A stretch of DNA of 45,373 bases from Pseudomonas gingeri (GTDB lineage Bacteria > Pseudomonadota > Gammaproteobacteria > Pseudomonadales > Pseudomonadaceae), in the NCBI RefSeq assembly GCF_013385425.1, contig NZ_JACAQA010000006.1, forward strand, positions 181,699 through 227,071. The letters are read 5' to 3'. Shown piece by piece: positions 11,661 through 21,357 of the stretch; position 1 is the stretch's first letter, and the number at the start of each line of letters is the position of its first letter. The notes beneath the pieces were generated by a model that had not been told where the DNA came from, searched no databases, and was given only the letters and a program-made list of their open reading frames with translations. A program made the translations under genes and the position numbers.

Positions 11661-11689
11661 AGTATAGACAGTTAGGCTACTAATGACAA
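11661..11689 (-). promoter_or_regulatory. Sigma-70 promoter for sdhC operon
   Basis: On the minus strand TTGTCA (11689-11684) and TATACT (11666-11661) are separated by exactly 17 bp. Both hexamers are close to consensus. Transcription would start near 11654 and leave a 5' leader of about 125 nt before sdhC. Confidence 0.75.
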
Positions 11690-11803
11690 CGCAAAGGACT
11701 ACCCCTAATAGCGCATTGCGTTAGCCGGATAAAAGGCGTAAATAGCCGTCAATTTCGAGGAAAAGGTCCGCCCAAAGCCGCCTACGACAAGACTTTTGGC
11801 AAA

Positions 11804-11831
11804 TTGACATTCGAATTTATCTCACTATAGT
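11804..11831 (+). promoter_or_regulatory. Sigma-70 promoter for gltA
   Basis: TTGACA (11804-11809, perfect consensus) and TATAGT (11826-11831) are separated by 16 bp. The leader to the gltA ATG is about 50 nt. It is divergent from the sdhC promoter; 114 bp separate the two -35 boxes, so shared regulation is plausible. Confidence 0.8.
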
Positions 11832-11889
11832 GGTGCGGGCCCTGCGTGGGGGGCCTGTCTGATGATTTCAAGCATAAATAGGAGGCCAC

Positions 11890-13179
11890 ATGGCTGACAA
11901 AAAAGCGCAGTTGATCATCGAGGGCGCAGCCCCCGTCGAGCTGCCCATTTTAACCGGCACCGTTGGTCCCGATGTAATCGACGTGCGGGGCCTGACGGCC
12001 ACGGGCCGGTTCACATTCGACCCTGGCTTCATGTCGACCGCTTCCTGCGAGTCGAAGATCACCTATATCGACGGCGATAACGGCATCCTGCTGCACCGCG
12101 GCTACCCGATCGAGCAACTCGCCGAGAAATCCGACTACCTGGAAACCTGCTACCTGCTGCTCAACGGCGAACTGCCGACAGTCGAGCAGAAGGCCCAGTT
12201 CGTCAGCACCGTGAAGAATCACACCATGGTGCACGAGCAGTTGAAGACCTTCTTCAACGGTTTCCGTCGCGACGCCCACCCGATGGCCGTGATGTGCGGC
12301 GTGGTTGGCGCCCTGTCGGCCTTCTACCACGACTCGCTGGACATCAATAACGCCCAGCACCGCGAGATTTCCGCCATTCGCCTGGTCGCCAAGATGCCGA
12401 CCCTGGCCGCGATGGTGTACAAGTACTCCATGGGTCAACCCATGATGTACCCGCGCAACGACCTGTCGTATGCGGAAAACTTCCTGCACATGATGTTCAA
12501 CACCCCGTGCGAGATCAAACCGATCAGCCCGGTGCTCGCCAAGGCCATGGACCGGATCTTCATCCTCCATGCCGACCACGAGCAGAATGCTTCGACCTCC
12601 ACCGTGCGCCTGGCGGGCTCTTCGGGTGCCAACCCGTTCGCCTGTATCGCCGCCGGTATCGCCGCACTCTGGGGCCCTGCCCACGGCGGCGCGAACGAAG
12701 CGGTCCTGACCATGCTCGATGAAATCGGCGATGTCTCGAACATCGACAAGTTCATCGCCAAGGCCAAGGACAAGAACGATCCGTTCAAGCTGATGGGCTT
12801 CGGTCACCGGGTCTACAAGAACCGCGACCCACGCGCCACCGTGATGAAGCAGACCTGCGACGAAGTCCTGAAAGAGCTGGGCATCAACAACGATCCGCAG
12901 CTGGAACTGGCCATGCGTCTCGAAGAGATCGCCCTGACCGATCCGTACTTCATCGAGCGTTCGCTGTACCCGAACGTCGACTTCTACTCGGGGATCATCC
13001 TCAAGGCGATCGGCATTCCAACCAGCATGTTCACCGTGATCTTCGCCCTGGCGCGGACCGTGGGCTGGATCTCCCACTGGAAGGAAATGCTCTCCAGCCC
13101 GTACAAGATTGGCCGTCCGCGCCAGCTGTACACCGGCTACGAGTCGCGTGACATCACCAAGCTGGAAGACCGCAAGTAA
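11890..13179 (+). CDS. gltA: Citrate synthase, type I hexameric
   Basis: Condenses oxaloacetate and acetyl-CoA to citrate. At 429 aa it fits the NADH-sensitive hexameric class of Gram-negative bacteria. An N-terminal domain ([21 protein letters not shown] region) precedes the catalytic domain. Active-site motifs are [25 protein letters not shown] and [13 protein letters not shown], which supply the two catalytic histidines; the aspartate lies in the C-terminal third. A near-perfect ribosome-binding site, AGGAGG (11880-11885), precedes the ATG by four bases. It is divergent from sdhC, has its own promoter, and is followed by a strong terminator. Confidence 0.98.
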   Translation: MADKKAQLIIEGAAPVELPILTGTVGPDVIDVRGLTATGRFTFDPGFMSTASCESKITYIDGDNGILLHRGYPIEQLAEKSDYLETCYLLLNGELPTVEQKAQFVSTVKNHTMVHEQLKTFFNGFRRDAHPMAVMCGVVGALSAFYHDSLDINNAQHREISAIRLVAKMPTLAAMVYKYSMGQPMMYPRNDLSYAENFLHMMFNTPCEIKPISPVLAKAMDRIFILHADHEQNASTSTVRLAGSSGANPFACIAAGIAALWGPAHGGANEAVLTMLDEIGDVSNIDKFIAKAKDKNDPFKLMGFGHRVYKNRDPRATVMKQTCDEVLKELGINNDPQLELAMRLEEIALTDPYFIERSLYPNVDFYSGIILKAIGIPTSMFTVIFALARTVGWISHWKEMLSSPYKIGRPRQLYTGYESRDITKLEDRK

Positions 13180-13212
13180 CCCCTGTCTTGCAATAGCGTC
13201 TTAGCGACAACG

Positions 13213-13245
13213 GAAACGGCCTCTTGATAGAGGCCGTTTCTGTTT
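13213..13245 (+). terminator. Terminator after gltA
   Basis: GAAACGGCCTC (13213-13223) and GAGGCCGTTTC (13230-13240) form a perfect 11-bp stem with a TTGATA loop, followed by TGTTT. It lies 33 bp past the gltA stop. Confidence 0.85.
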
Positions 13246-13283
13246 GTGGCGCCCTGCCGGGTCCTGCGGCGCTTGTCAGGACG

Positions 13284-13424
13284 CCTTCGCGGGCAAGCTC
13301 CGCTCCCACAGGACAGGGGCCAGACATAGGCATTGAGTCAGCCCCTCCTCCATAAGATGGCGCGTGCACCGCAAACCTCCGGTCAGGCACAGAACAATTG
13401 TGGGAGCGGAGCTTGCCCGCGAAG
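13284..13424. repeat. REPIN pair, convergent gltA/actP gap
   Basis: Arms CCTTCGCGGGCAAGCTCCGC... (13284-13310) and ...GCGGAGCTTGCCCGCGAAG (13399-13424) are inverted copies. Flanks also mirror (GTCAGGACG versus GGCCCTGTCAG), so the outer repeat is longer than the core. It sits between the two convergent terminators. Confidence 0.8.
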
Positions 13425-13493
13425 AGGCCCTGTCAGACAACACAAAGCTCAATGCCCCACCACCGGCAAACCAGCACAGTGACCGCCCAACAA

Positions 13494-13523
13494 AAATGCC
13501 CCGGTCTCTCGACCGGGGCATTT
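13494..13523 (-). terminator. Terminator after actP
   Basis: AAATGCCCCGGTC (13494-13506), loop TCTC, GACCGGGGCATTT (13511-13523): a perfect 13-bp stem. On the minus strand it runs into TTTTTG, a standard intrinsic terminator 40 bp past the actP stop. Confidence 0.88.
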
Positions 13524-13562
13524 CGTTGCAACACAGCTTATATAGAGAAGCCTATACAACCC

Positions 13563-15221
13563 TTAGTGAGAAACCGCCCCACTCGCCCCCAGACCGGTCT
13601 GCGAACGCACGAACTGCGGGAAGAACAGCGCCCGCTCCTTCTCCGCCGCCACCGACTTGTCGGTAATGGAGAAGAACCAGATCCCGACGAATGCAATGGC
13701 CATCGAGAACAGCGCCGGGTACTCATACGGGAAGATCGCCTTCTCGTGATGCATGATCTGCACCCAGATGGTCGGGCCGAGGATCATCAGCCCTACCGCA
13801 CTGACCAGGCCCATCCAGCCGCCGATCATCGCGCCACGGGTGGTCAGCTTCTTCCAGTACATGGAAAGCAGCAGCACCGGGAAGTTGCAGCTGGCGGCAA
13901 TCGAGAACGCCAGGCCGACCATGAACGCGATGTTCTGGCTTTCGAACAGGATGCCCAGGCCGATCGCCAGCACGCCAAGGGCGATGGTGGTGATCTTCGA
14001 GACGCGGATCTCATCCTTTTCGTTGGCCTTGCCCTTCTTGATCACGCTGGCATACAGGTCATGAGACACCGCCGAGGCGCCGGCCAGGGTCAGACCGGCC
14101 ACCACCGCGAGGATGGTGGCAAAGGCCACGGCCGAGATAAAGCCGAGGAAGATGTTGCCACCCACCGCGTTGGCCAGGTGCACCGCCGCCATGTTGTTGC
14201 CACCGAGCAGCGCGCCCGCCGCATCCTTGAACGCCGGATTGGTGCTGACCAGCAGGATCGCGCCAAAACCGATGATAAAGGTCAGGATATAGAAGTAGCC
14301 GATGAACCCGGTGGCGTACAACACGCTCTTGCGCGCTTCCTTCGCATCACTCACGGTGAAGAACCGCATCAGGATGTGGGGCAGCCCGGCAGTACCGAAC
14401 ATCAGCGCCAGGCCCAGCGAGAAGGCCGAGACCGGATCCTTCACCAGGCCGCCGGGGCTCATGATCGCTTCACCCTTGGGGTGAACCTTGACCGCTTCGG
14501 AAAACAGCATGTTGAAGTCGAAGTTGACGTGCTTCATCACCATCAGCGCCATGAACGAGGCACCGGACAGCAACAGCACCGCCTTGATGATCTGCACCCA
14601 GGTGGTGGCCAGCATGCCGCCGAACAACACATAGAGGCACATCAGGATCCCCACCAGGATCACCGCCACGTAGTAGTCCAGGCCGAACAGCAGCTGGATC
14701 AGCTTGCCGGCACCGACCATCTGGGCGATCAGGTAGAAGGACACCACCACCAGCGAACCGCAGGCCGACAGCGAGCGGATCTGGGTTTGCCCGAGGCGGT
14801 AGGACGCCACATCGGCAAAGGTGTACTTGCCCAGGTTGCGCAGGCGCTCGGCGATCAGGAACAGGATGATCGGCCAGCCCACCAGGAAGCCGATGGAGTA
14901 GATCAGGCCGTCATAACCCGAGGCATAGACCAGTGCGGAAATCCCCAGGAAGGACGCCGCCGACATATAGTCGCCGGCAATCGCCAGACCGTTCTGCAAA
15001 CCGGTGATCTTGCCGCCCGCCGCGTAGTAGTCGGCAGCCGACTTGTTGCGCTTGGAGGCCCAGTAGGTGATGCACAGGGTGGCGCCGACGAACACCACGA
15101 ACATCGCGATGGCCGCCACATTGAGAGGTTGCTTGTGCACTTCGCCGGTCAGGGCGTCAGCCGCCAGGACCAGGGGCGCGAAAGCCGAGCCGGCCAATAC
15201 TGCCAATAGACGCCGGATCAT
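13563..15221 (-). CDS. actP: Cation/acetate symporter ActP
   Basis: Sodium:solute symporter (SSS) family acetate permease, 552 aa, inner membrane. A cleavable-looking N-terminal signal ending near [17 protein letters not shown] is typical of ActP and precedes about 13 membrane spans. SSS motifs are visible: [23 protein letters not shown] near residues 63-85 and [14 protein letters not shown] in the middle. It overlaps the upstream DUF485 gene by 4 bp (ATGA), the usual yjcH-actP pair. In Pseudomonas such genes are commonly controlled by the CrbS/CrbR (MxtR/ErdR) two-component system; I did not find a motif I can defend for that here. Confidence 0.95.
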   Translation of the reverse strand: MIRRLLAVLAGSAFAPLVLAADALTGEVHKQPLNVAAIAMFVVFVGATLCITYWASKRNKSAADYYAAGGKITGLQNGLAIAGDYMSAASFLGISALVYASGYDGLIYSIGFLVGWPIILFLIAERLRNLGKYTFADVASYRLGQTQIRSLSACGSLVVVSFYLIAQMVGAGKLIQLLFGLDYYVAVILVGILMCLYVLFGGMLATTWVQIIKAVLLLSGASFMALMVMKHVNFDFNMLFSEAVKVHPKGEAIMSPGGLVKDPVSAFSLGLALMFGTAGLPHILMRFFTVSDAKEARKSVLYATGFIGYFYILTFIIGFGAILLVSTNPAFKDAAGALLGGNNMAAVHLANAVGGNIFLGFISAVAFATILAVVAGLTLAGASAVSHDLYASVIKKGKANEKDEIRVSKITTIALGVLAIGLGILFESQNIAFMVGLAFSIAASCNFPVLLLSMYWKKLTTRGAMIGGWMGLVSAVGLMILGPTIWVQIMHHEKAIFPYEYPALFSMAIAFVGIWFFSITDKSVAAEKERALFFPQFVRSQTGLGASGAVSH

Positions 15222-15529
15222 TGTTGGGCCTCCTTGAGAATCGCGTTGTTCAGGTCGTCGAACTCGCCATTGGCGCGACGCACATAGATGGCCGTCAGGA
15301 CGAACGCCGAAACGATCAGTCCGACACCCAACGGGATGCCCCAGGTGATGGAAGAGCCGGGACTGAGTTTAGCGCCCAGGATCTGTGGCCCATAGGCGAT
15401 CAACAGAATGAAACCCGAGTAAAGTCCGAGCATGATCGCCGACAGTGTCCAGGCGAAGCGTTCCCGTTTCCTGACCAGCTCCTTGAAGCGGGGGCTGTTT
15501 TGAATCGAGAGGTAAATGCTGTCGTTCAT
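15218..15529 (-). CDS. DUF485 (YjcH-type) membrane protein
   Basis: A 103-aa inner-membrane protein of the DUF485 family, nearly always encoded directly before ActP. Two membrane segments are visible (about 28-50, [19 protein letters not shown]; about 62-86, [21 protein letters not shown]). The soluble N-terminus contains [11 protein letters not shown] and the C-terminus [12 protein letters not shown]; both are typical of the family. Its function is unproven, and a partner or assembly role for ActP is inferred from the 4-bp overlap. GAGGAT about 8 bases upstream supports the ATG. Confidence 0.93.
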   Translation of the reverse strand: MNDSIYLSIQNSPRFKELVRKRERFAWTLSAIMLGLYSGFILLIAYGPQILGAKLSPGSSITWGIPLGVGLIVSAFVLTAIYVRRANGEFDDLNNAILKEAQQ

Positions 15530-15695
15530 TGTTTTTATCCTCGCAGCACAGATGAGATGAAACCTTTTTCACTTTAGGCGGCTGGAGAAGCGAAACCAGA
15601 CGACCTTAGTATTAGAACGACATTACGGTTTCGCCAGTTTTCAGGCGAAGACGCTCTGACTCAGTGTAGGCGGTGATGACAGACACCCAGACGCA

Positions 15696-15730
15696 AAAAG
15701 GCCGCATGACGGAATATCATGCGGCCTTTT
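15696..15730 (-). terminator. Terminator after betaine-type binding protein gene
   Basis: AAAAGGCCGCATGA (15696-15709) and TCATGCGGCCTTTT (15717-15730) form a perfect 14-bp stem, 24 bp past the stop of the gene to the right. On the minus strand the stem ends in TTTT. Confidence 0.88.
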
Positions 15731-15754
15731 CGGGGTACTACGCGGGCAGGTGGG

Positions 15755-16603
15755 TTACTTGGTCCACTCGGCTACGCGGTCCGGGTGCTTGGCGACCCAG
15801 TCCTTGGCCGCGGCTTCCGGCTTGGCGCCGTCCTGGATCGCCAGCATGACTTCGCCGATCTCATCCTTGGAGGCCCACTGGAACTTCTTCAGGAACGCCG
15901 CCACTTCCGGCGCCTTGGCTTCCAGCTTCAAGCTGCCGATGCTGTTCACGGTTTCCGCGGCGCCATAGACGCCCTTCGGATCGTCCAGGAAGCGCAGTTT
16001 CCACTTGGCGAACATCCAGTGCGGCACCCAGCCGGTGACGACAATGGATTCGTTCTTCTTCTCGGCACGGGTCAGTTCGGCGATCATCCCCGCCCCCGAG
16101 CTGGCTTGCAGCTTGTAGTCCAGACCGTAGTCCTTGATGGCCTGGTCGGTCTTGAGCATCACGCCTGAACCGGCGTCGATGCCGACGATCTTGTTCTTGT
16201 AGGTGGTGTCAGTCTTCAGGTCGGCGATGGACTTGGCCGTGACGTACTCCGGCACGATCAGGCCGATCTTGGCGTCCTTGAAGTTGGGGCCGTAGTCGAC
16301 CACCTTGTCCTTGTTCTTGGCCCAGTACTCACCGTGGGTCACGGGCAACCAGGCCGAGAGCATGGCATCGAGCTTGCCGGTAGCAACCCCTTCCCACATG
16401 ATCCCGGTCGCGACGGCTTGCAGCTTGACGTCATAACCCAGTTTCTGCCTGATGATCTCGGCCGCCACGTTGGTAGTGGCCACGCTGTCAGACCAACCAT
16501 CGACATAACCGATGGATACTTCCTTGGCCGCCGCACCGGCCAGGTTGGAACTGATCGCCAGTACCAGAGCGGCACCTGCGCCTAAGAGTCGTCGCATCTT
16601 CAT
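15755..16603 (-). CDS. Periplasmic betaine/choline-type binding protein
   Basis: OpuAC-family substrate-binding protein, 282 aa. The start at 16603 (MKMRRLLGAGAALVLAISS) gives a clear signal peptide ending ...LAGAAA and is preceded by GGGGAAG; the open frame extends 29 codons further without a signal. The mature protein shows the aromatic-rich motifs of quaternary-ammonium binders: YVDGWSDS, GIMWEGVA, LSAWLPVTH and GWVPHWMF. No permease or ATPase gene is adjacent, so it is an orphan receptor that probably feeds a distant ABC core, as BetX and CaiX do in P. aeruginosa. The ligand (glycine betaine, choline, carnitine or proline) cannot be fixed from sequence. Confidence 0.88.
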   Translation of the reverse strand: MKMRRLLGAGAALVLAISSNLAGAAAKEVSIGYVDGWSDSVATTNVAAEIIRQKLGYDVKLQAVATGIMWEGVATGKLDAMLSAWLPVTHGEYWAKNKDKVVDYGPNFKDAKIGLIVPEYVTAKSIADLKTDTTYKNKIVGIDAGSGVMLKTDQAIKDYGLDYKLQASSGAGMIAELTRAEKKNESIVVTGWVPHWMFAKWKLRFLDDPKGVYGAAETVNSIGSLKLEAKAPEVAAFLKKFQWASKDEIGEVMLAIQDGAKPEAAAKDWVAKHPDRVAEWTK

Positions 16604-16933
16604 CGTTACTTCCCCGAAATGCTGCACCCGACGACTGCCGGGCGACGTCAACGTATTGTTATAGTGCATGGCGCCCCCATCACGCCTCACCCTTGAACCC
16701 GTCCGATCATCAGCGGAGTTCTGACGCCCTGATCATCAACCCGCCTCGCCCATCGACCTGCTCTGACAGCGACCTCAAGACAACGAGAAACGACATCAGA
16801 ACGCCAGCAATCGGGGGCTTGGGAAATCCCTTCATTTATTGCGCTCGAACTTTGCATGACAAAATACTGCACAGGCCCAAGGCCGGTGGAAATCCGGGTA
16901 ATATGCGCGGCTTTGTTCCCATACGGCCCGACC
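16604..16933. other. Divergent intergenic region, nothing recognised
   Basis: This 330-bp gap lies between the betaine-type binding protein gene (leftward) and the GH17 gene (rightward). It must hold both promoters. I see no convincing -35/-10 pair, repeat or small ORF that can be supported. Confidence 0.4.
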
Positions 16934-18484
16934 ATGTCCGCCACTGCCCGTTTCCCGCTCCTCCCGTTGTTGTTCGCCAGCCTGCTCGGACTTCTTGCAC
17001 TTTGCGGCTTCTGGTATGGCCTCGGCCAGCCGGTGATCCTGCCCGATGCGGCGACCCCGACCCACAAGCTGCAATGCGCCTCCTATACGCCGTTCGCCAA
17101 GGACCAATCGCCGTTCGACCAGCCGTTCAAGCCTCGTGTCGAGCGCATGGATGCCGACCTGGCGCTGCTGGCCACCCGCTTCGAGTGCATTCGCACCTAT
17201 TCCATGACCGGCCTCGAAGCCTTGCCGGACCTGGCGCGCAAACATGGCCTGAAAATGATGATCGGCGCCTGGGTCAACAGCAACCCGGTGGACACCGAGA
17301 AGGAAGTCGATGCCCTGATCGCCTCGGCCAACGCCAACGCCGATGTGGTCAGCGCGGTGATCGTCGGCAACGAAACCCTGCTGCGCAAGGAAGTCACCGG
17401 CGACCAACTGGTCAAGCTGATCCACAAGGTCAAGGCCAACGTGAAGCAGCCGGTGACCTATGCCGACGTCTGGGAATTCTGGCTCAAGCATCCGCAGGTC
17501 GCCCCGGCCGTGGACTTCCTGACCATTCACCTGCTGCCGTACTGGGAAGATGACCCTGCCGGGATCGACCGCGCGATCGAACATGTCGCCCAGGTCCGCG
17601 AGGTATTCGGCAAGCGGTTCGCCCCCAAGGACATCCTGATCGGTGAAACCGGCTGGCCGAGCGAAGGCCGCCAGCGTGAAACCGCCCTGCCGAGCCGGGT
17701 CAACGAAGCGAAGTTCATTCGCGGTTTTGTCACCCTGGCCGAGCAGAACGGTTGGCACTACAACCTGATCGAGGCCTTCGACCAACCGTGGAAACGCGGC
17801 AGCGAAGGTGCGGTCGGCGGTTACTGGGGGCTGTTCGATGCCGACCGCCAGGACAAGGGCGTGTTGGCCGGGCCGGTTTCGAACCTGCCGCAATGGCCGC
17901 TGTGGTTGGGCTTCGGTGGGGTGATATTCCTCGGTACCTTGCTGCTGGCCGGGCGAGTGCGCAATACCCGGGCGGCGCTGTTGTTGCCGCTGCTGGGGGC
18001 GCTGGCAGGTTGTTCCATAGGTGCCTGGGGCGAATTGGCGTGGGTCACCAGCCGGTTTACCAGCGAGTGGGTCTGGGCCGGCCTGCTGGAGCTGTTGAAC
18101 CTGCTGGTGCTGGCCCATGCGGCACTGACCCTGGGTAGCCAGGCCGGCTGGCGCGCCGGCCTGTTCAAATCCCTGGAGCAACGCGCCGGCTGGCTGCTGG
18201 CAGGCGCGGGCTTTGCAGCGGCGGTGATGATGCTGGAGTTGGTATTCGATCCACGCTACCGCAGCTTCCCGAGCGCGGCCTTGCTGTTGCCGGCGCTGGT
18301 GTTCCTGGTACGTCCGGTGCGCGGCCCGCGTCGGGAGATGGGGCTGCTGGCTTTGATAATCGGCGCCGGTATTGCCCCGCAGCTGTACCGTGAAGGCCTG
18401 GCCAACCAGCAGGCCTGGGGCTGGGCGCTGGTCAGCGTGCTGATGGTGGCTGCGCTGTGGCGCAGTGTGCGGGTTCGTCAATAA
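16934..18484 (+). CDS. GH17 beta-glucan hydrolase/transglycosylase, membrane-bound
   Basis: 516-aa protein with an N-terminal membrane anchor (about 8-28), a periplasmic glycoside hydrolase family 17 domain (about 40-310) and a C-terminal hydrophobic half with about six to seven membrane segments. Catalytic glutamates are E147 in VGNETLL (acid/base) and E238 in IGETGWPSEG (nucleophile). Pseudomonas GH17 enzymes of this build are described as beta-1,3-glucan transglycosylases that remodel periplasmic glucans; that role is inferred here. I chose the ATG at 16934 because the signal/anchor follows at once; the frame is open 26 codons upstream. No glycosyltransferase lies beside it. Confidence 0.85.
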   Translation: MSATARFPLLPLLFASLLGLLALCGFWYGLGQPVILPDAATPTHKLQCASYTPFAKDQSPFDQPFKPRVERMDADLALLATRFECIRTYSMTGLEALPDLARKHGLKMMIGAWVNSNPVDTEKEVDALIASANANADVVSAVIVGNETLLRKEVTGDQLVKLIHKVKANVKQPVTYADVWEFWLKHPQVAPAVDFLTIHLLPYWEDDPAGIDRAIEHVAQVREVFGKRFAPKDILIGETGWPSEGRQRETALPSRVNEAKFIRGFVTLAEQNGWHYNLIEAFDQPWKRGSEGAVGGYWGLFDADRQDKGVLAGPVSNLPQWPLWLGFGGVIFLGTLLLAGRVRNTRAALLLPLLGALAGCSIGAWGELAWVTSRFTSEWVWAGLLELLNLLVLAHAALTLGSQAGWRAGLFKSLEQRAGWLLAGAGFAAAVMMLELVFDPRYRSFPSAALLLPALVFLVRPVRGPRREMGLLALIIGAGIAPQLYREGLANQQAWGWALVSVLMVAALWRSVRVRQ

Positions 18485-18517
18485 CAACACCGCAGGAGCG
18501 CAATATTACGCATAACC

Positions 18518-18591
18518 TGTGGGAGCGGTGCTTGCCCGCGAAGCTTTTAGCGGTATCAAGGTCCTCTTCGCGGGCAAGCACCGCTCCCACA
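18518..18591. repeat. REPIN pair between convergent genes
   Basis: TGTGGGAGCGGTGCTTGCCC... (18518-18543) and ...GGGCAAGCACCGCTCCCACA (18566-18591) are perfect 26-bp inverted arms around a 22-bp spacer. It lies between convergent genes and could act as a bidirectional transcript end. Confidence 0.85.
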
Positions 18592-18618
18592 AAAGCGTCC
18601 GCAAGCTCCACCGTTATC

Positions 18619-18978
18619 TCAAGCCGCCCGCACCAACCGCAACCCCGCCATCACCAGCGCAAACACTGCCAGACTGGTGTTGTACAACGCCAGCGCCGGA
18701 AACCCGGCCAGCAGCGCCAATACCGCCAAGGCCCGCCCCAAACGCCCCGGCGCGACAAAAGCCAATAGCGCCGCGACCAACGCCGTCCAGCCCAGCGCCT
18801 TGAAGTGGATCAACCAGCCCAGGTTGGAGCGCGCCTGGCACTGCCAGCGCGACGCCTCGTCCAGGCACAGCCCGACCCACTGCCCGTCCTCCATCAATCC
18901 ATAACGCACGCCATAACTGGCAGCCAGCCATAACGGCAGGACAATAAGCAGCAGAACCAGCGGCAAACGGCGAGACAT
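18619..18978 (-). CDS. Small hydrophobic membrane protein, unknown
   Basis: 119-aa protein I do not recognise. The start at 18978 (MSRRLPLVLLLIVLPLWLAAS) is supported by GGAG eight bases upstream; longer in-frame starts add a hydrophilic tail without support. An N-terminal membrane segment is followed by a loop with two cysteines (LCLDEASRWQCQ) and then two more membrane segments (about 60-76 and 80-115). It is convergent with the GH17 gene and divergent from the alpha/beta hydrolase gene. Confidence 0.75.
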   Translation of the reverse strand: MSRRLPLVLLLIVLPLWLAASYGVRYGLMEDGQWVGLCLDEASRWQCQARSNLGWLIHFKALGWTALVAALLAFVAPGRLGRALAVLALLAGFPALALYNTSLAVFALVMAGLRLVRAA

Positions 18979-19214
18979 GGACAACTCCGATAAGCGAAAA
19001 CGGCGCCCAGCATAATCGCCAGAAGCGCCTATGCAAGCGCTCGCCACACATAACTGCTCGGCAAACTGCGGCAAAGTGTATCGTGGCCAGGCAAATACCC
19101 GTCGCAACCCCATCTAAAATGCTTTTTTAGCGTCGGGACATGGCACTTCGGCAGTACCCCGATGGTCATAGCCTGCGAACCTCATTCAGTGCTTTCCTTC
19201 AAAGGGATGTAGTC

Positions 19215-20513
19215 ATGCTCCGTTCTCTGCGCCTCGCTGCCTTTATCGGCGGTCTCATCTTGAGTGCGTCCGCCCTGGCAGTCGATGTCGACGCCGCCAG
19301 TTATGGCTACCCGCTGACCAACCCGTTTGAAGCGACCATCGCCACCACGCCACCGGCGCTGCGGCCGAAACTGCCCGACGACGACAGCATCCACCAGGCC
19401 GACTACAGCCTCAAGTTGCGCCCCGAGCGCGACTTCATCCTTCCGGACAATTTCTGGGCGGTGAAGAAACTCACCTACCGCCTGGCCCAGCAGGATCACC
19501 CGGCACCGCTGATCTTCCTGATCTCCGGCACCGGCGCACGTTATGACAGCAGCATCAACGAGTACCTGAAAAAGCTCTATTACCAGGCCGGCTACCACGT
19601 CGTGCAGCTGTCATCGCCCACCAGCTTCGACTTCATGAGTGCCGCCTCGCGCTTCGCCACCCCCGGCATCAGCCAGGAAGACGCCGAGGACATGTACCGG
19701 GTCATGCAGGCGGTACGCGCCCAACAACCGAAACTGCCGGTGACCGAGTACTACCTCACCGGCTACAGCCTCGGCGCCCTGGATGCCGCCTTCGTCAGCA
19801 AGCTGGATGAAACCCGGCGCAGCTTCAACTTCAAGAAAGTCCTGCTGCTCAACCCGCCGGTCAACCTCTACACCTCGGTCACCAACCTCGACAAACTGGT
19901 GCAGACCGAGGTCAAGGGCATCAACAACACCACCACCTTCTATGAACTGGTGCTGGGCAAGCTGACCCGCTACTTCCAGCAGAAGGGCTACATCGACCTC
20001 AACGACGCCCTGGTCTACGACTTCCAGCATTCCAAGCAGCACCTGACCAATGAACAGATGGCCATGTTGATCGGTACCACCTTCCGCTTTTCGGCGGCGG
20101 ACATCGCCTTTACCTCGGACCTGATCAACCGCCGCGGCCTGATCACCCCGCCCAAGTACCCGATCAGCGAAGGCACCAGCCTGACGCCGATGTTCAAGCG
20201 CGCCCTGCAGTGTGATTTCGACTGCTACCTGACCGAACAGGTGATCCCGATGTGGCGCGCCCGCAGCGACGGCGGCAGCCTGCTGCAACTGATCGACCAG
20301 GTCAGCCTCTACGCCCTCAAGGACTACCTGCACGACAGCCCGAAAATCGCCGTGATGCACAACGCCGACGACGTCATCCTCGGCCCTGGCGACCTGGGTT
20401 TCCTGCGCAGCACCTTTGGCAATCGTCTGACGGTCTACCCCCATGGCGGCCACTGCGGCAACCTCAATTACCGCGTCAACGCCGACGCCATGCTGGAGTT
20501 CTTCCGTGGCTAA
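19215..20513 (+). CDS. Exported alpha/beta-hydrolase, coupled to mlaA
   Basis: 432-aa serine alpha/beta-hydrolase with a signal peptide (MLRSLRLAAFIGGLILSASALA). The nucleophile elbow is GYSLGA with S185; HNADD and the late GGHCGN supply likely acid and histidine members of the triad. The oxyanion strand reads LIFLISGTGA. The start follows the AAGGGA ribosome-binding region and begins the signal peptide; the frame extends 25 codons upstream. The last codons overlap the mlaA start by 8 bp. Coupling to the phospholipid-transport lipoprotein family MlaA suggests a periplasmic lipid or acyl-ester substrate, which is inference. Thioesterase, lipase and esterase are all possible. Confidence 0.8.
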   Translation: MLRSLRLAAFIGGLILSASALAVDVDAASYGYPLTNPFEATIATTPPALRPKLPDDDSIHQADYSLKLRPERDFILPDNFWAVKKLTYRLAQQDHPAPLIFLISGTGARYDSSINEYLKKLYYQAGYHVVQLSSPTSFDFMSAASRFATPGISQEDAEDMYRVMQAVRAQQPKLPVTEYYLTGYSLGALDAAFVSKLDETRRSFNFKKVLLLNPPVNLYTSVTNLDKLVQTEVKGINNTTTFYELVLGKLTRYFQQKGYIDLNDALVYDFQHSKQHLTNEQMAMLIGTTFRFSAADIAFTSDLINRRGLITPPKYPISEGTSLTPMFKRALQCDFDCYLTEQVIPMWRARSDGGSLLQLIDQVSLYALKDYLHDSPKIAVMHNADDVILGPGDLGFLRSTFGNRLTVYPHGGHCGNLNYRVNADAMLEFFRG

Positions 20514-21294
20514 ATCTCTTTTGTTGATCGCAGCCCTGCTCTGCGCAACCCCTGCCCTGGCCGACAACAGCAAGGCCCATGACACCGTGGTGCCGGATCC
20601 GGACGGTTTCTCCGAACCGCTGAAAAAGCTCAAGTTCAACCCGGGCCTGGACCAGCGTGAGTTCGAACGTTCGACCCTCAACGCCCTGAGCGTCTACGAC
20701 CCGTTGGAGTCCTGGAACCGCCACGTCTATCACTTCAACTACCGCTTCGACGAGTGGGTGTTCCTGCCGGCGGTCGATGGCTACCGCTACGTCACGCCGA
20801 CCTTCCTGCGCGAGGGGGTGAGCCACTTCTTCAGTAACCTGGGGGACGTTTCCAACCTGCTCAACAGCCTGTTCCAGTTCAAGGGCAAGCGCGCGCTGGA
20901 AACCACCGGGCGCCTGCTGCTCAACACCACCATCGGCGTCGCCGGCCTGTGGGACCCGGCGACCAGGATGGGCCTGCCACGCCAGACCGAAGACTTCGGC
21001 CAGACCCTGGGCTTCTATGGTGTACCGGGCGGGGCGTACCTGGTGCTGCCGTTCTTCGGGCCGTCGAACCTGCGCGATACCACGGGGCTGGTGTTCGACT
21101 TCGCCGCCGAATCACAGATCAACTTCCTCAACGTTTCCCAGGTCAGTTCCGACCACCCGGAGATCTATCTGCTGGAGGCCATCGACAAGCGCTACACCAC
21201 CAGCTTCCGTTATGGCCAGTTGAACTCGCCGTTCGAATACGAGAAAGTCCGCTACGTCTACACCGAGGCGCGCAAGCTGCAGATTGCTGAATAA
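20506..21294 (+). CDS. mlaA: MlaA/VacJ-family phospholipid transport protein
   Basis: 262-aa MlaA (VacJ) protein. The family removes mislocalised phospholipids from the outer leaflet of the outer membrane and passes them to MlaC. Family motifs: DPLESWNRHVYHFNYRFDEW (about 64-83), LGDVSNLLNSLFQ, RFLLNTTIG-like region and DFGQTLGFYGVPGGAYLVLPFFGPS. The start is GTG at 20506, with GGAG seven bases upstream, inside the preceding gene. The signal sequence is MAKSLLLIAALLCATPALA. The cysteine in ALLC is not in a good lipobox, so signal peptidase I cleavage after ALA seems more likely than lipidation, unlike E. coli MlaA. Confidence 0.93.
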   Translation: MAKSLLLIAALLCATPALADNSKAHDTVVPDPDGFSEPLKKLKFNPGLDQREFERSTLNALSVYDPLESWNRHVYHFNYRFDEWVFLPAVDGYRYVTPTFLREGVSHFFSNLGDVSNLLNSLFQFKGKRALETTGRLLLNTTIGVAGLWDPATRMGLPRQTEDFGQTLGFYGVPGGAYLVLPFFGPSNLRDTTGLVFDFAAESQINFLNVSQVSSDHPEIYLLEAIDKRYTTSFRYGQLNSPFEYEKVRYVYTEARKLQIAE

Positions 21295-21357
21295 ACCCGG
21301 ACCTTGCAGGGCCTGTTCGGGATATTAAAGACTCACAGGCCTGACAAGGACATAAAT

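Noticed and set aside
13398..15209. 603-codon plus-strand frame opposite actP
   Set aside because: Shadow of actP; it begins inside a REPIN and crosses the actP terminator.
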